From NCBI GenBank assembly GCA_009733715.1, contig WMKJ01000013.1, forward strand, positions 1 to 64,000: DNA of 64,000 nucleotides, read 5' to 3'. The position numbers and the translations under genes were made by a program. The stretch is from Herpomyces periplanetae (lineage: Eukaryota; Ascomycota; Laboulbeniomycetes; Herpomycetales; Herpomycetaceae). A model generated the notes under the pieces. That model was given only the letters and a program-made list of their open reading frames with translations, was not told the origin of the DNA and made no database searches. This document shows, piece after piece, positions 44,001-54,706 of this stretch (within the stretch, counting starts at the first letter, position 1; each line of letters begins with the position of its first letter).

Positions 44001-46773
44001 TGTTTAAACTGTGTTCTGCCCGTTCGTAATATTCCAGTTGTATATTCGATTAACATAGAGATACTTGATACTATCGAATCAACTATGAATATTGTGAACA
44101 ATGAATTCCCTCCGGGAAAAAATGAACACTGAATAAGTAAGTTTCACGGGGAATTTCACACTGAATTCTTTCAAAACAATAAACTAAATGAATGGTGTGC
44201 ATAGATAGAATTCTCTCTACAGTTAACTGTAGCAAAATTATCACAACTCCAAATACGCACGCTTGTGAGAAGCGGCTCATCCGACATGGTTTCACATCAC
44301 TCTTCCCCCCCTTCATGATAAGCTAAAACATTGTCCCTCCCTCCTCATTTAGTGTTAGCGTAATTAAATATAGTGACAATGAAACTCAATTCATCCCAGC
44401 GTTCCACTCATTGATAATGAATGAAATGTACAATTCATGAAACTTGCCTGCGTGTGTGTGTACTTGAATACCCGAACGGTCAATATGAAGCCTGAAAATT
44501 TCAAGAAATTTAGCATAGATTTGATCATATCATTACAGCATTATCGTCGTCCGTCCAACAGCTTTCTGTTTCACTTGATCTGACTCGTGAAAATTTTGTT
44601 ATAGGGTCAACGCAATGGGTGTACATGCATATTTCATAGTTTGTTATTGAGGTTAACAAAGCATAAACTTACAAGCGCTAACTTACGTTGAGCATAAAAG
44701 ATTACCGAACATAACAAAATAGTCTACAGTTATCGTGAATAAGTCAATCCCATACCTTTGGTTCCGCTCTGATAAGTAAGTGTAAGATGGATGAACCAAT
44801 TAATCTTGCGTAACTATCGTCTACATTTTATTATACCATTTCAAAAAGCTTAATCTTCGTTGGAATTCGTGAGCGTAAACGCTCTAGTACGTCAGTTTTG
44901 ATAAAATCCCGGGATACTACGTGTTAGTTTACACTTAACGTGATGAACACATGAAAACCTTAACATACTATCACATTATCGTACGATGATCCAACCCACA
45001 CATGCATGAATTTCACTTATACGAGTATGCATGGGCGGGTGCGTATGCGTGTGCCTGTGCGTGTATTTACCACGTTTTGCTAGACTGGATGGCGAATAAT
45101 ATCCCAACCAAGTTTACGCGGTGTTCCGCGTGATACTTTGAATACGAAAATCCGTGATTATGCATGCTGCATCAACTCCCTCTTCCGGTGTTGCTTCCAG
45201 AGTGCTCACATATGTTAATTCGTTAACCGTTCGAATGATTAATGGGTTAATTTCCTGTTTTTGCTCACGGGTTGACCTAGCTTTATTAATTCTTTCTTAA
45301 GCTTTAACTTTCCCTCACTAGCCGCTGGTTCTTAACATACCTATTCGTAATTAGGTTACCCCTCGTGTGAAATATATACATGGGAATATTTATCGTCAGG
45401 ATGGATGCTTTAACTCTCCCGTAACCAAGTGTGAACAATGCGTGTGCTCATGTTTCATGAGTTATACACTAACAAATCTGTTTGGATGATTGAAAACATC
45501 AATAAGTTGAATAGGCACATTATTCGTACAATAACTCCACTTTCTTTTTCCTTTATTTTACTGCTGTTAACAAGTTAGACGGTAGTGACCGTAGTAGTGG
45601 CAAAAAACTAATTGCTACGGCATCCCCGATCATGAATTTATCCTGTTGACACAGTACTGTTGTTGATTGACTTTGCTTTGCACGACATTATTGATGATTT
45701 AAACGTAGTAACACGTAGTTACATTTTTGCCATCACCACTCTTCCGCTAGTCGATCCCCGTTAGAACTGTATGCGTGTGTATTTGTACATCCCCAAATGA
45801 TGCATCGTATGCGTATAAATGATCGACTGTTTTACTCATCATCATTAAACAAGAACTTTATCGAATGCATACTACTTCAGTTACACGCCTGGGTATACAT
45901 TTGCTCCTACACTACGCTAGACTAACTTTCACACATAAAGTCTAATTGCATAAATAAATTACAAACATCAGCCTACGTAAAATTTATTTATGAGTTTGGT
46001 TGTAATGAATTGACATTCCTCACGACCGTATAATACAAGTACACATACGTTCATGTAGTATTTCAGTATTCGGGTCATGCAAAATCTTACTCAAGACACG
46101 TCAACACGAGAAATTCATTATGCTACGCGTGTTATTGTCTATCTACATTTACACTCCATCGTACATTTACGGGAAAAAATATTTCTAGCAATGGAACTGT
46201 TACTTACTACCTTGACCAAGCGAAACATTATGCCCATTGAAATTCATGTCTTTTACCCCCGTCAAATTAACAAAAAAGAATTCCTTTTCGGGTAACTTTT
46301 CCCTTCACATATCGTCTCATCTCCATCCATGCGCCACATGTACCGTCTCGTCTTGTTTAGCCGCCTTCCTAGGCTTGTGGATAATCTAATGATCCGAAGC
46401 TTGAAAAACTTGGAGTAACGTGACCAAATGGTAATTGGATTGCGACGGTGGCGGTGTCCGTAATGGAGACTGCGCGGGGACCACGATGGTGATGGTGATC
46501 ACGAAATGATCAAATATTGAAGTAAGCACGGGAACAGGAGCAATTACAGTCTAAATTGGTGAATGGAAAAAATATTGCTGTTGTATTTGTTTTAACCTTA
46601 AATATTTATTATATCGTTTCAGAAGGGAGAGTTTTCCACATATTCAAAATAGTCGCAGTCCGTCGAGTTCATCCGTTTGTGTGTGTGCCGTGTGTGGACG
46701 GGTAAATACTGCTCGGTGCGTTTACGCGCGTTCATGAGCATACATGTTTAATTGCTCACCTTGTAATTGAATC
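41068..46773. other. 5.7-kb gene-poor region
   Basis: No protein gene recognised. 41070-41320 is purine-rich (sense-strand pyrimidine-rich upstream of ArfGAP). A promoter-like block lies at 41536-41744. From about 41800 to 43100 the plus strand is strongly C/T-rich and poor in AG. The rest is AT-rich with scattered GT-rich stretches (such as 45035-45065). Short open frames have no family motif. Small multi-exon genes could be missed here, as LSM5 next door shows. Confidence 0.5.
41536..41744 (+). promoter_or_regulatory. Promoter-like block with CCAAT boxes, TATA box and possible first exon
   Basis: CCAAT-type boxes occur at 41536-41540 (reverse) and 41633-41637, and TATAAATA at 41671-41678. 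An ATG at 41708 opens a 12-codon frame (MSQMPILNRETF) that ends at a GTTAGT donor (41745), with a TTAACTAAAC branch-like site and TTTCTCAG acceptor near 41812. Beyond the acceptor the frame closes after about 20 codons of non-protein-like sequence, so the gene is unproven. It may also serve the divergent ArfGAP gene. Confidence 0.35.
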
Positions 46774-47509
46774 ATGGCAACCCAATTAATGCCACTTGGT
46801 ACGTTGTCGTTTTATCGTGTGTTCGTGTGTGTGTATGCGCGCGTGTTCACTCGGGTTTTGAAAGTAATCGTACGTTTAGCTGCCTGTTAATTAAACGTTA
46901 CTGTTAAATCCAGAACTTATCGATAAATGTGTCGGTTCGCGTATATGGGTTCTCATGAAAAATGATAAAGGTAGTTTATCACTCCATTACGCCTGCTTTG
47001 TCTTGCTTGATCGTTTAAGCATGCGCCCTTACCTTTACTTAATTTCTGTATACACAAGTTTATCATTATTAACCATTTGATGATGCCTTTTCAGAATTCG
47101 TAGGCATATTGCGCGGCTTTGATGACTACGTTAATATGGTATTAGAGGACGTTACCGAATAGTATGCATCCGCTTGCTATCCCATTAACATGTACCAGTC
47201 TATCGCTAACTACCGTCTGTTTACGTCCTCATTATCCTTTTGCTTAGCGATTACACTGGCACTAAGACCACCCTGTCCAAGATCTTGCTAAACGGAAATA
47301 ATGTCTGCATGGTACGCTTAGTTTCTTTATATCCTATTCTGCTTCAACAACTCCGACCTGATCTCATGCCATACATTACTTTGTCTGAGTAAACACCATT
47401 GCCTTAACGCCTCTTTTTCTGTCGTAAATACTATCTCGCTAATACCCTTTTCTTTCTATTGCCAACTCCTTAGTTAATCCCCGGTGGTGAAGGTCCCACT
47501 GGTGCATAA
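46774..47509 (+). CDS. LSM5: U6 snRNA-associated Sm-like protein LSm5
   Basis: Five exons: 46774..46798, 46914..46970, 47095..47161, 47248..47311, 47474..47509; introns 115, 124, 86 and 162 bp; 82 residues. No exon is long enough to appear as an open reading frame by itself, yet every junction keeps frame and the product reads through as a normal LSm5: start MATQLMPLELIDKCVGSRIW, Sm1 motif with VGILRGFDDYVNMVLEDV, Sm2 with KILLNGNNVCM, and the LSm5-type end LIPGGEGPTGA. Lengths match the family (76-95 residues). LSm5 is in both the LSm2-8 ring, which binds the U6 snRNA 3' end in the nucleus, and the LSm1-7 ring, which starts mRNA decapping in the cytoplasm. It sits alone in a gene-poor region, 7 kb from LSM6. 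Confidence 0.93.
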
Positions 47510-47912
47510 TCATTCCATGTATAAGTGCATAGTTTTTAACATCAGTGTATTATCCGTACCATTGTTAACCACCAAAATTTCACCCTCATCCAAGCCCTAA
47601 CACATCTTGACTTCAGCTTTATCCCCAAGTTGAATTTAAATGAAGCTACTTTTTAATATGATCACTTTCCAATGTGAAACTCCGTAGCTTTGATTATACT
47701 TGCATGCTGTGTGCTTAAATCACGGTTATTCCAAAAATATGATATACTCTGCAGCACTTTTACTCTAAACGTCCCCCCACCAACCCACCCGTACAAAAGC
47801 TATAAAAAATTGTACCTTGCTAAATTGTAATAGGCCCGTATAACTGGTAGATAGTAAAATGTATAGTGCCCTATCAGCACATGTCATTACTTGACATCTA
47901 GCGCGCGTGAAG

Positions 47913-47917
47913 AAAAA
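47913..47917 (-). terminator. RNA polymerase III terminator of tRNA-Arg
   Basis: A TTTTT run on the minus strand, 21 nt after the tRNA 3' end. Confidence 0.65.
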
Positions 47918-47938
47918 TAAAGCGGCCGTGGCCACAAC

Positions 47939-48037
47939 CGAACGTGCCAGGATTCGAACCTGGAATCTCCTGATAACCAGGGCGGACTGCTCCACCACCG
48001 ATCGTAGTCAGGCGCCTTACCATTGGGCCACACGTCC
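47939..48037 (-). tRNA. tRNA-Arg(ACG) with a 27-nt intron
   Basis: Read on the minus strand from 48037. Acceptor stem GGACGTG pairs with CACGTTC over seven positions (one G-U), discriminator G. D-arm GCC-CAATGGTAA-GGC. Anticodon stem CCTGA/TCAGG with loop C-T-ACG-A-A once the intron is removed. Variable loop AGATT; T-arm CCAGG-TTCGAAT-CCTGG, which holds the B box. The intron of 27 nt (TCGGTGGTGG...CCTGGTT) lies one base 3' of the anticodon, the standard eukaryotic site. The ACG anticodon is normally edited to ICG and reads CGU, CGC and CGA codons. Confidence 0.93.
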
Positions 48038-48773
48038 TGCTGCCGGTTCACATTTATCTTGAATTATATAGTAAATATTAAGTTTATAACTGCGACCAGC
48101 ATAGAGGTTCGCTAGTCACCCTTCACAGCGATAAACTACCAGGATTCGGATGTGGTTGGATAGAAGAATTTTTGGGAAAATAAATTTGCTGAACATTTTA
48201 TATCGTTAAGATTAAAAGAAATGGATCTAAGGGAAAACCAGGTGGAGATTTTCCACTTATCTACGCTCGTCTATACCTATACACCAACAGTGACATAAAT
48301 ACAAGAGTCAACGGTGGATACAGGGACGTGTATAACTGTGGCAGCTTAAACAAATTGACATTAAGCACGGAGAAGAATTGGCTTAGTTATGGCAGACACA
48401 CAGCGTCAGAAGAATTAATCCGGGGAGTTCCACCGTAGGGTATCAACGTTGTACGTGTATGCGGGGCTTTTGTGCACGCGTGAGCCGTACTATGTGACAA
48501 AGTTAGGCTAGTGTTTAGCGTGTGCAGTAGAAGACACTAAAGCGTGACAAAATAGATTGTGTAGCAGACAAGTTTTTTTGTGGACGAGTAAGTAGACTAG
48601 GCGGGTTAAAGACAATGAGTATAAGTAAAAGGCGTCTTAAAAAGAGATGAAAACGATAAATGCGAAGCCCAAGTCTAATTACGTTGCGTTTGCCACCACC
48701 AAAGAGACGTGTGAACCATCTTTGAATGTAAGACGAGGATATTTGGGCATTGAAGTAGCATGAAGAGTGGTTC

Positions 48774-48833
48774 CATGCTATGCTATGCTATTCTACGTTA
48801 TGCTATGCCATACCATATCATACTGTTCCATAC
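48774..48833. repeat. Degenerate ATGCT/ATACT short tandem repeat
   Basis: About 60 bp built of 5-bp units such as ATGCT, later drifting to CCATA and TACTG variants. Only the first 20 bp are near-perfect. Confidence 0.6.
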
Positions 48834-50609
48834 TCTCATTTTATGCTATATCACGTAATGCGATTTGATACAGGCAGACAGATCAAGAAATACATTTACG
48901 TAGGAAGAAAACGCGTGTAAATTCAGTAAGCTTACGACTGAAATATTTCATGTGCTACGTAACTCGTTTAGCCCACGCTCACACAAGATTATGATTTGAC
49001 ACATAGTAGCGGTGGGCGTGAAAAATTGACTCAGGCTAGAGAAATGGTAGAATAACCTTTTTCAGCATGTATTAATTAACTTGTTGTTTTAACCTATCAC
49101 CAGTGAGTTTGATTTGCGTTTACGTTGGACGTTCCGAAATAAAAGGCGAACTAATCCTAGCATGGATGGATTACAGTGAGCTCAACTAACATGGGATAGT
49201 TGTATAGTTACTGTGGTTTTACGGTATGCTAAGTAGTTAGTATATGCTAGGGGTGGGAATGATTTTATGTGTGTACGACGGTTCATGATTTGCTAGATAC
49301 AAAGGGGTTGGTGGAAAATTGTGTTTAATTTCTCACGATAATGGGCGTGTATAGGATTTATGGATAGATGATCAAGGAAGCTTGAAGGTACGTTTCATTT
49401 ACGGAAAATGATATCATACCATACTACGAGAAAGTTTGGCGTATTAGTGTGTATACGGAAGAACTAGCAAAAGGTTTAACTGAACGAGTGAAAGATGCAA
49501 TGATGGTAACAGCAGAATCGGAATTTGTAATTCCAAGTAGAATAATAAGATAATAGGCGAAGTAAAGTCCGTTAGCATGAGAAGTTCCTTTACATCCTGA
49601 AAGTTAAAAAGTAATTATGTGAATTAGATGGGATAGCTATACTGAAATGACGAGATGAATACAAAAATTGACTGAGACCTACACATCAACCAACAATTAG
49701 GATATTTATACGGTTGAGTTAAAAATGATGATAATGTAGTACGCCGAAGAAAACCAAGAGATTGTGAGGATGAGTTAGAATTCCCGTAGATAAACTCACG
49801 ATGCCAGTGATGAGCCGCCAGCCGCGAAGGGTACAATGGAGTAAGTAAATGATGAGAGTGTTACATTCAGCTAGCTTTTAAATCTGTTAAACGAAAACCC
49901 CGCAACATGGACGACGCTAAGACGTCGTTAAATAATGTGTAGTGCAATGTTGCGCGACGGTGATGATAAATACAACGAAGAAAATTTATACAAGATAGTT
50001 TTTACGATTTATGCAGCTTCATTAAGCGTAGATGCCAGTGGGCCAGCCAATTCCCATCGAGCCATTAAGCTGTTGTTAAGTAAACAGTCCCACGAGCAGT
50101 TAAGCCTAGCTTAATGAGTCGCGATAGAGGGCATGTCAGGAGGCGAGATTAATTTTCCCATCCAGATCAGTTTATCCCGTCTACTGATTTGAGGGATGGG
50201 TGGCGTGTGGTGTATATTATTAAGTGTAAAACAATTGATAATTCCAACGGGATAATCTGATCCAAAGTATATTCCCGTTCCCCTTCTATTTCCAATCCCC
50301 CTAACGACACTGATTAGGATTATTCATGGGGGCGTAGAATCTAAATGTCGGATTGAAGGGCCTGAAAATGATTTAAAAGGAATGAAAAATAGAAGGCTTG
50401 AGTGTGTAGATATGTTATCATGGGGAGGCTATAGATTGAAAGTATGGATTCAACAAATTAAAAGTTTTCAATCCTTAAAACCCACTAGAAATATCTCCCA
50501 TGATATTAACAACAATCAAGAGTCGGATCATCCGGGATAATTTTGGGAGTGAGTGTAAAAGAAAAATGTTGAAAGACCTGGTAAAAGTGAAATCTACTGA
50601 AGTACAGGA

Positions 50610-53096
50610 TTACCTTCGAACGTGAACATCGATAGTATCCATATCTTGAACGTCTGAACTACTCATAGTATCGGATTCAAGAAGACGAACGCCTTCGAAC
50701 ATGAGAAAAACTTGGGACTCGGGGGCAATATTGTTTCTCTTGCGAAAGGCTCGAATAATTGAGTTAAAAGTTGTTTCCTGTAGCCGCGAAGAAGGAATAT
50801 TGTTAAGACGGTACACGGTGAGACCAGTTTATCGAAGGTCAGTAAACGGTTTGTACATTCAAACGAAAAGAATGGGGGGAGAGGATGGAAGGGTTAAACT
50901 AATGGAAGAATGGGGTGAAAAAGAGAAAATGTCATAATTACCGGTTTAACGACCAGCTTGAAATCATCGAAATTCTTGCCCTGAAGAACAAGGCGAATTT
51001 GATTGGGATGATCTCCGCTATTCACCGGTTTCTCCCTCAAACTTCTCAATGCAACATCGTCAACCTGAAGATTTGTGGATTGTTTTGCACATCTTGTCTT
51101 GCCGGCAGTATTTCTGGCAAACGAACGACTGGATTCGTCCAACTTCACACTATTATGATCGTTATAATTATTTCCTCGAATGTGAAACTGGCTGTTATCA
51201 ATAAAATTTTCAACTTCTTGCCCATTAGATCCGTTCAGTCCATTTGGAGATCCCTTAAATCCGGTTGGTTTACTTGTCAACTCCTCCAACTAAACATCGA
51301 AATTAACATTAACTCAATTCCGTCCTTTTACAATTAATTGGGCATCGTCTGCCAATGGGAAATCTACCAAAACAAACTAACCTGATAATTTTCCAGACCA
51401 TCATTATCGCAATTATTTCGATTATATTGTTTCGCTATCCTATACGTTTTTTCCGCATCAAGATTATCTTGTTCATCTTCATCCGTAATGTCATTGAGCA
51501 ATTTACGCTTAGCGGATAACTTATTTGCTTCGTGAATGGATTGGGTTACCGCTTCCAATAAAACTTTCAAATTCGTATCAACATATCTATCTTCGTTTGT
51601 CGATCTTGACGTTACCTCAAACTTTTCCAAACTCCCACCATGCACTTTGGCTAGTTTTTCTTCAAGATTTAACGATGAACAGTTCTGTAAATCAAATAAT
51701 TTCCGATTTCGATACGTCAAGTATACGGTACGTGTAAAAGCTTCATCAAACTCTTGATGTTTACACCATGCTTCACGAACTTCCTTTAATCGCTGCCCCA
51801 ATTTACGACGGACTATTAAAGGCCTTGTATTTGGTATCTTAGAAGTGACAAGTATGTCGATTATCGTGTCATTAGAATTTGCACAATAAAACGCCGGTGA
51901 TGTAGAATTGCTTCCTGATGACGATGGATTATACATTTCGCTTTGTTTATCCAGTTCACTAGCATTGTTATCACAAGCTTTTGATGCTTCATCTACCGTA
52001 TCCCGAAGGCTATGCCGTCTAGCTGATGCGACAATCTCACACATTTCACCACTCTCATCACCAAGATCATGATCACCCACTAATTCATAATTAATGTAAA
52101 TGCTTTCATCATGTTTCCGTAAATGATCAATGCTATGTTCACCTTTTCTTTTCTGTTCATACGTAACTACGTTACCAGCTTTAACCACTTTCTCAAGCCT
52201 CCTTGTGTCTACAAATTCAGATTCCTCAGATAACAACGTTTGCTCACACGAGTAACTCTCGGGTTGCTTCGTTTTAGCGCTATTTCCTGATAAAGGTATT
52301 AGTAGCTTATTTTGTAATGTAGTGTTGCTGGTGCTCGTAGGGCGACTTTTACGAATATAAGGTTTCATGGGAATCTCAGGTACGCGTGATGACATGTTAT
52401 AGGGTAAGTTTGAATCTGAGGGTTCGAAATCTGGTATATCTCCACCGACTTTGCCCGCTACATATGCGTTCGCGGAATGTGAATCGTCATCATCATAATT
52501 ATCTCCACAATCTTTTTCTGAAAAAAAAGTATCCTGGGCAGAAATCCATGATGATATGGTTGGAGATGTTACCCCTTTATCATATGTGGAACTAGTGCTT
52601 CTAAGTTCAATCGATCAAATGAGATAAAATCGTATTAATGATCGGTAATTGTACAATTTTTCAAGTAGGCATTCAACCCGAAAATAGAGTTACCAGAATC
52701 AAAAGAGAAGAAACTGAGTAAGACATTCAGTGAAACTTACTTCTGTGATCGCTTCTTCTTCGATGAAGTTTGACTTATACATGATGAATTCGTTGATTCA
52801 GGTGTATCGGTAATAGGGTTCGATGTACTTTCGTTTCTCTTTCGCTTAAATTTAGATGTGGATCTAGCACTTCTTTTACTGTCTGGAGAAGGTGTTAACT
52901 TGTCGTTATTATCTAACTCAAGTTCAATATGATCATCTTCAAGCATTTCTTGAAAAGTGCGCGATGAACGTGAAAAAAGTCCATCTAAAGTTTCCGACGT
53001 TTGACTTGAGTTAAGTAAGTCTGCATCTTTAGCCCATGAAGGTCGTGCAAACCGAGACTTGCGTGTTGCATTTGTTAACCCCGAACTTGTCGTCAT
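50610..53096 (-). CDS. Rad60/Esc2/NIP45-family SUMO-like domain protein
   Basis: Four exons: 53096..52741, 52600..51382, 51289..50942, 50777..50610; introns 140, 92 and 164 bp; 696 residues. All junctions keep frame, and the last one joins FKLVVKP to ETTFNSIIRAF. The N-terminal half is Ser-rich, charged and disordered. Two SUMO-like domains follow: SLD1 about residues 360-435 (IIDILVTSKIP, VRRKLGQRLKEVREAW, VYLTYRNRKLFDL) and SLD2 at the C terminus (IRLVLQGK, then VFLMFEGVRLLESDTMSSSDVQDMDTIDVHV). This two-SLD layout is that of Rad60/Esc2/NIP45, which work with Smc5/6 and the SUMO E2 Ubc9 in replication-fork repair. There is no C-terminal di-glycine, so it is not a conjugated modifier. The last intron falls inside SLD2. 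Divergent from LSM6. Confidence 0.85.
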
Positions 53097-54091
53097 ATCC
53101 CTTGCGCAATGCGCAATGTATACATACGCACGAACGCAAGTAAGTAGGCAAGTGTATATGTGTGTATGTAAATGTATGGTGTATACAAAGTCAATCAGTG
53201 AGCAAACGGATATAACCTCAAGTTAAACTGTTAAAATTACGAGTAATCTAAAAAATATTTCATGTATAGAATAGCCGTGAATAAACTTAGGCCATAAAAG
53301 TTGATTATAACCCGTCAACGGATTTTCGTGCATGATATGGTGAACTAAGAGCTTGAGGTATACATCCAAGTTAAACAAGTGAAAAATACATGGTAAAGTA
53401 AGCCTTAACCAAGCAAAAATGAGATAATTTTTAAATTGCAAGAAAAGCCAAATGAAACTTTAGGTCTTATGAACCCACGGCTGAAACACCAACCCTAAAG
53501 TAAAAAAATACTTAAACCTCGATCGCGAGAATTTTCCGTTGGCCAAAACCTGCAAAATCGTGGCATCTGTGGCGGTGCGTGTCTGCCGCAGGGGTTAAGC
53601 GAGGCTGGTGTGGCGGTATTGCGTGGCGTTGCATTACGAATTTTTTCCGAGACGAGCGGGTACGCGTGTTGGACGGAGGGATAGTTTAAAGGGTAATTTT
53701 TTGGATGGAGTAGAAATACGTAGGAGTGTTTGAGTCGGTGTGCGAGATTGGGTGTATGAGTGTATGGGTGTATACTCTACTTCTACGACACTACCTCCCT
53801 CCTCTCTCTCCCTCCCCTTTTCCCATCCCCTTCCGAAACCGTTTGTCCCAGTAAACCCGCGCTTAGTCACCCATCCTGGCTCGACAATTTCCCGTTTCCT
53901 CGAACCAACGTGAGATTCGTTTTAATAATATAGGTAATGACTGGCTCATTTCGGGTAATTTCAACCTTTTTACTACTAATTATCCCATCTCTCATTAAAT
54001 CATCTCGTTTCCTTTAATCGGTTCAACTCTTAGCGTCCTCCCATTACCTATACTCTTTAAAGACTCTTGCTCTAAAAGATTGACCTCAATC
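53097..54091. promoter_or_regulatory. Divergent region of RAD60-like and LSM6 genes
   Basis: 995 bp, no gene seen. CG- and GT-rich stretches at 53100-53180, then a GC-richer patch 53540-53660 and a C/T-rich tract 53780-53850. The open frame 53870-53634 (minus) is low-complexity. Confidence 0.45.
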
Positions 54092-54706
54092 ATGGAATCC
54101 GGTGAACAGTCCGATTCCGGGGATCCTTCGGGTTTTTTAAGTAAGGTTATCGGCTCTTCGGTAACCGTCAAACTTAACTCTGGAGTCGTTTACAAAGGTA
54201 GGTTATTACTATTGTCAAAGTATAACACTTTGTCTTTATCGTAAACAGTCTTGCATGTTAAACGATAATTATAAATTATTCCGCATTTGTATCACTTTCA
54301 TCATCTTATACAAAAGTGTAATACATACGCAAATTATACTCTTTTTTCATCGATTGTTTTACTGAGCTACATCAATCACAACTTCCATTGTACGTGTTTT
54401 TGGGTGTGTACAGGGGAATTACAATCGGTTGATGGTTACATGAACATTGCGCTTGAACATGCCGAAGAGTTTATCAACGGGAAATCTCATAAATCTTACG
54501 GAGATGCATTCATTCGCGGAAATAATGGTACGAAATTTAAATGTCACGCATAATATTCACACTAATCGTGAAATGTCCACACGATTAATGATGGCTTATT
54601 TTATGAGCGAATACTCTCATTTTATGATCCTCTCTTCCATCCATCTGTCAATCTACTAACAGTTGCCCATTAATTTCCAGTGTTATACATAAATGCAGAA
54701 ACTTAA
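54092..54706 (+). CDS. LSM6: U6 snRNA-associated Sm-like protein LSm6
   Basis: Three exons: 54092..54197, 54414..54527, 54681..54706; introns 216 and 153 bp; 81 residues. The product is a near-standard LSm6: FLSKVIGSSVTVKLNSGVVYKG, then SVDGYMNIALEHAEEFINGK (Sm1 block) and YGDAFIRGNNVLYI (Sm2 block), against the family's usual 75-90 residues. The terminal eight-residue exon (VLYINAET) is supported by frame and by the conserved VLYI. A short acidic, Ser-rich extension (MESGEQSDSGDPSG) precedes the Sm fold. LSm6 sits in the same two heptamers as LSm5: LSm2-8 on U6 snRNA and LSm1-7 in mRNA decay. Gene start is shared in a divergent region with the RAD60-like gene. Confidence 0.94.

Larger units (their letters stand above)
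47510..50609. other. 3.1-kb gene-poor region with one tRNA
   Basis: Apart from the tRNA-Arg gene and a degenerate ATGCT repeat (48774-48833), nothing recognised. 48200-50500 is purine-rich on the plus strand. The frame at 47998-47765 (minus) is the tRNA sequence read as protein. Confidence 0.5.

Noticed and set aside
47765-47998. Minus-strand 77-codon frame
   Set aside because: It overlaps and is largely explained by the tRNA-Arg gene.
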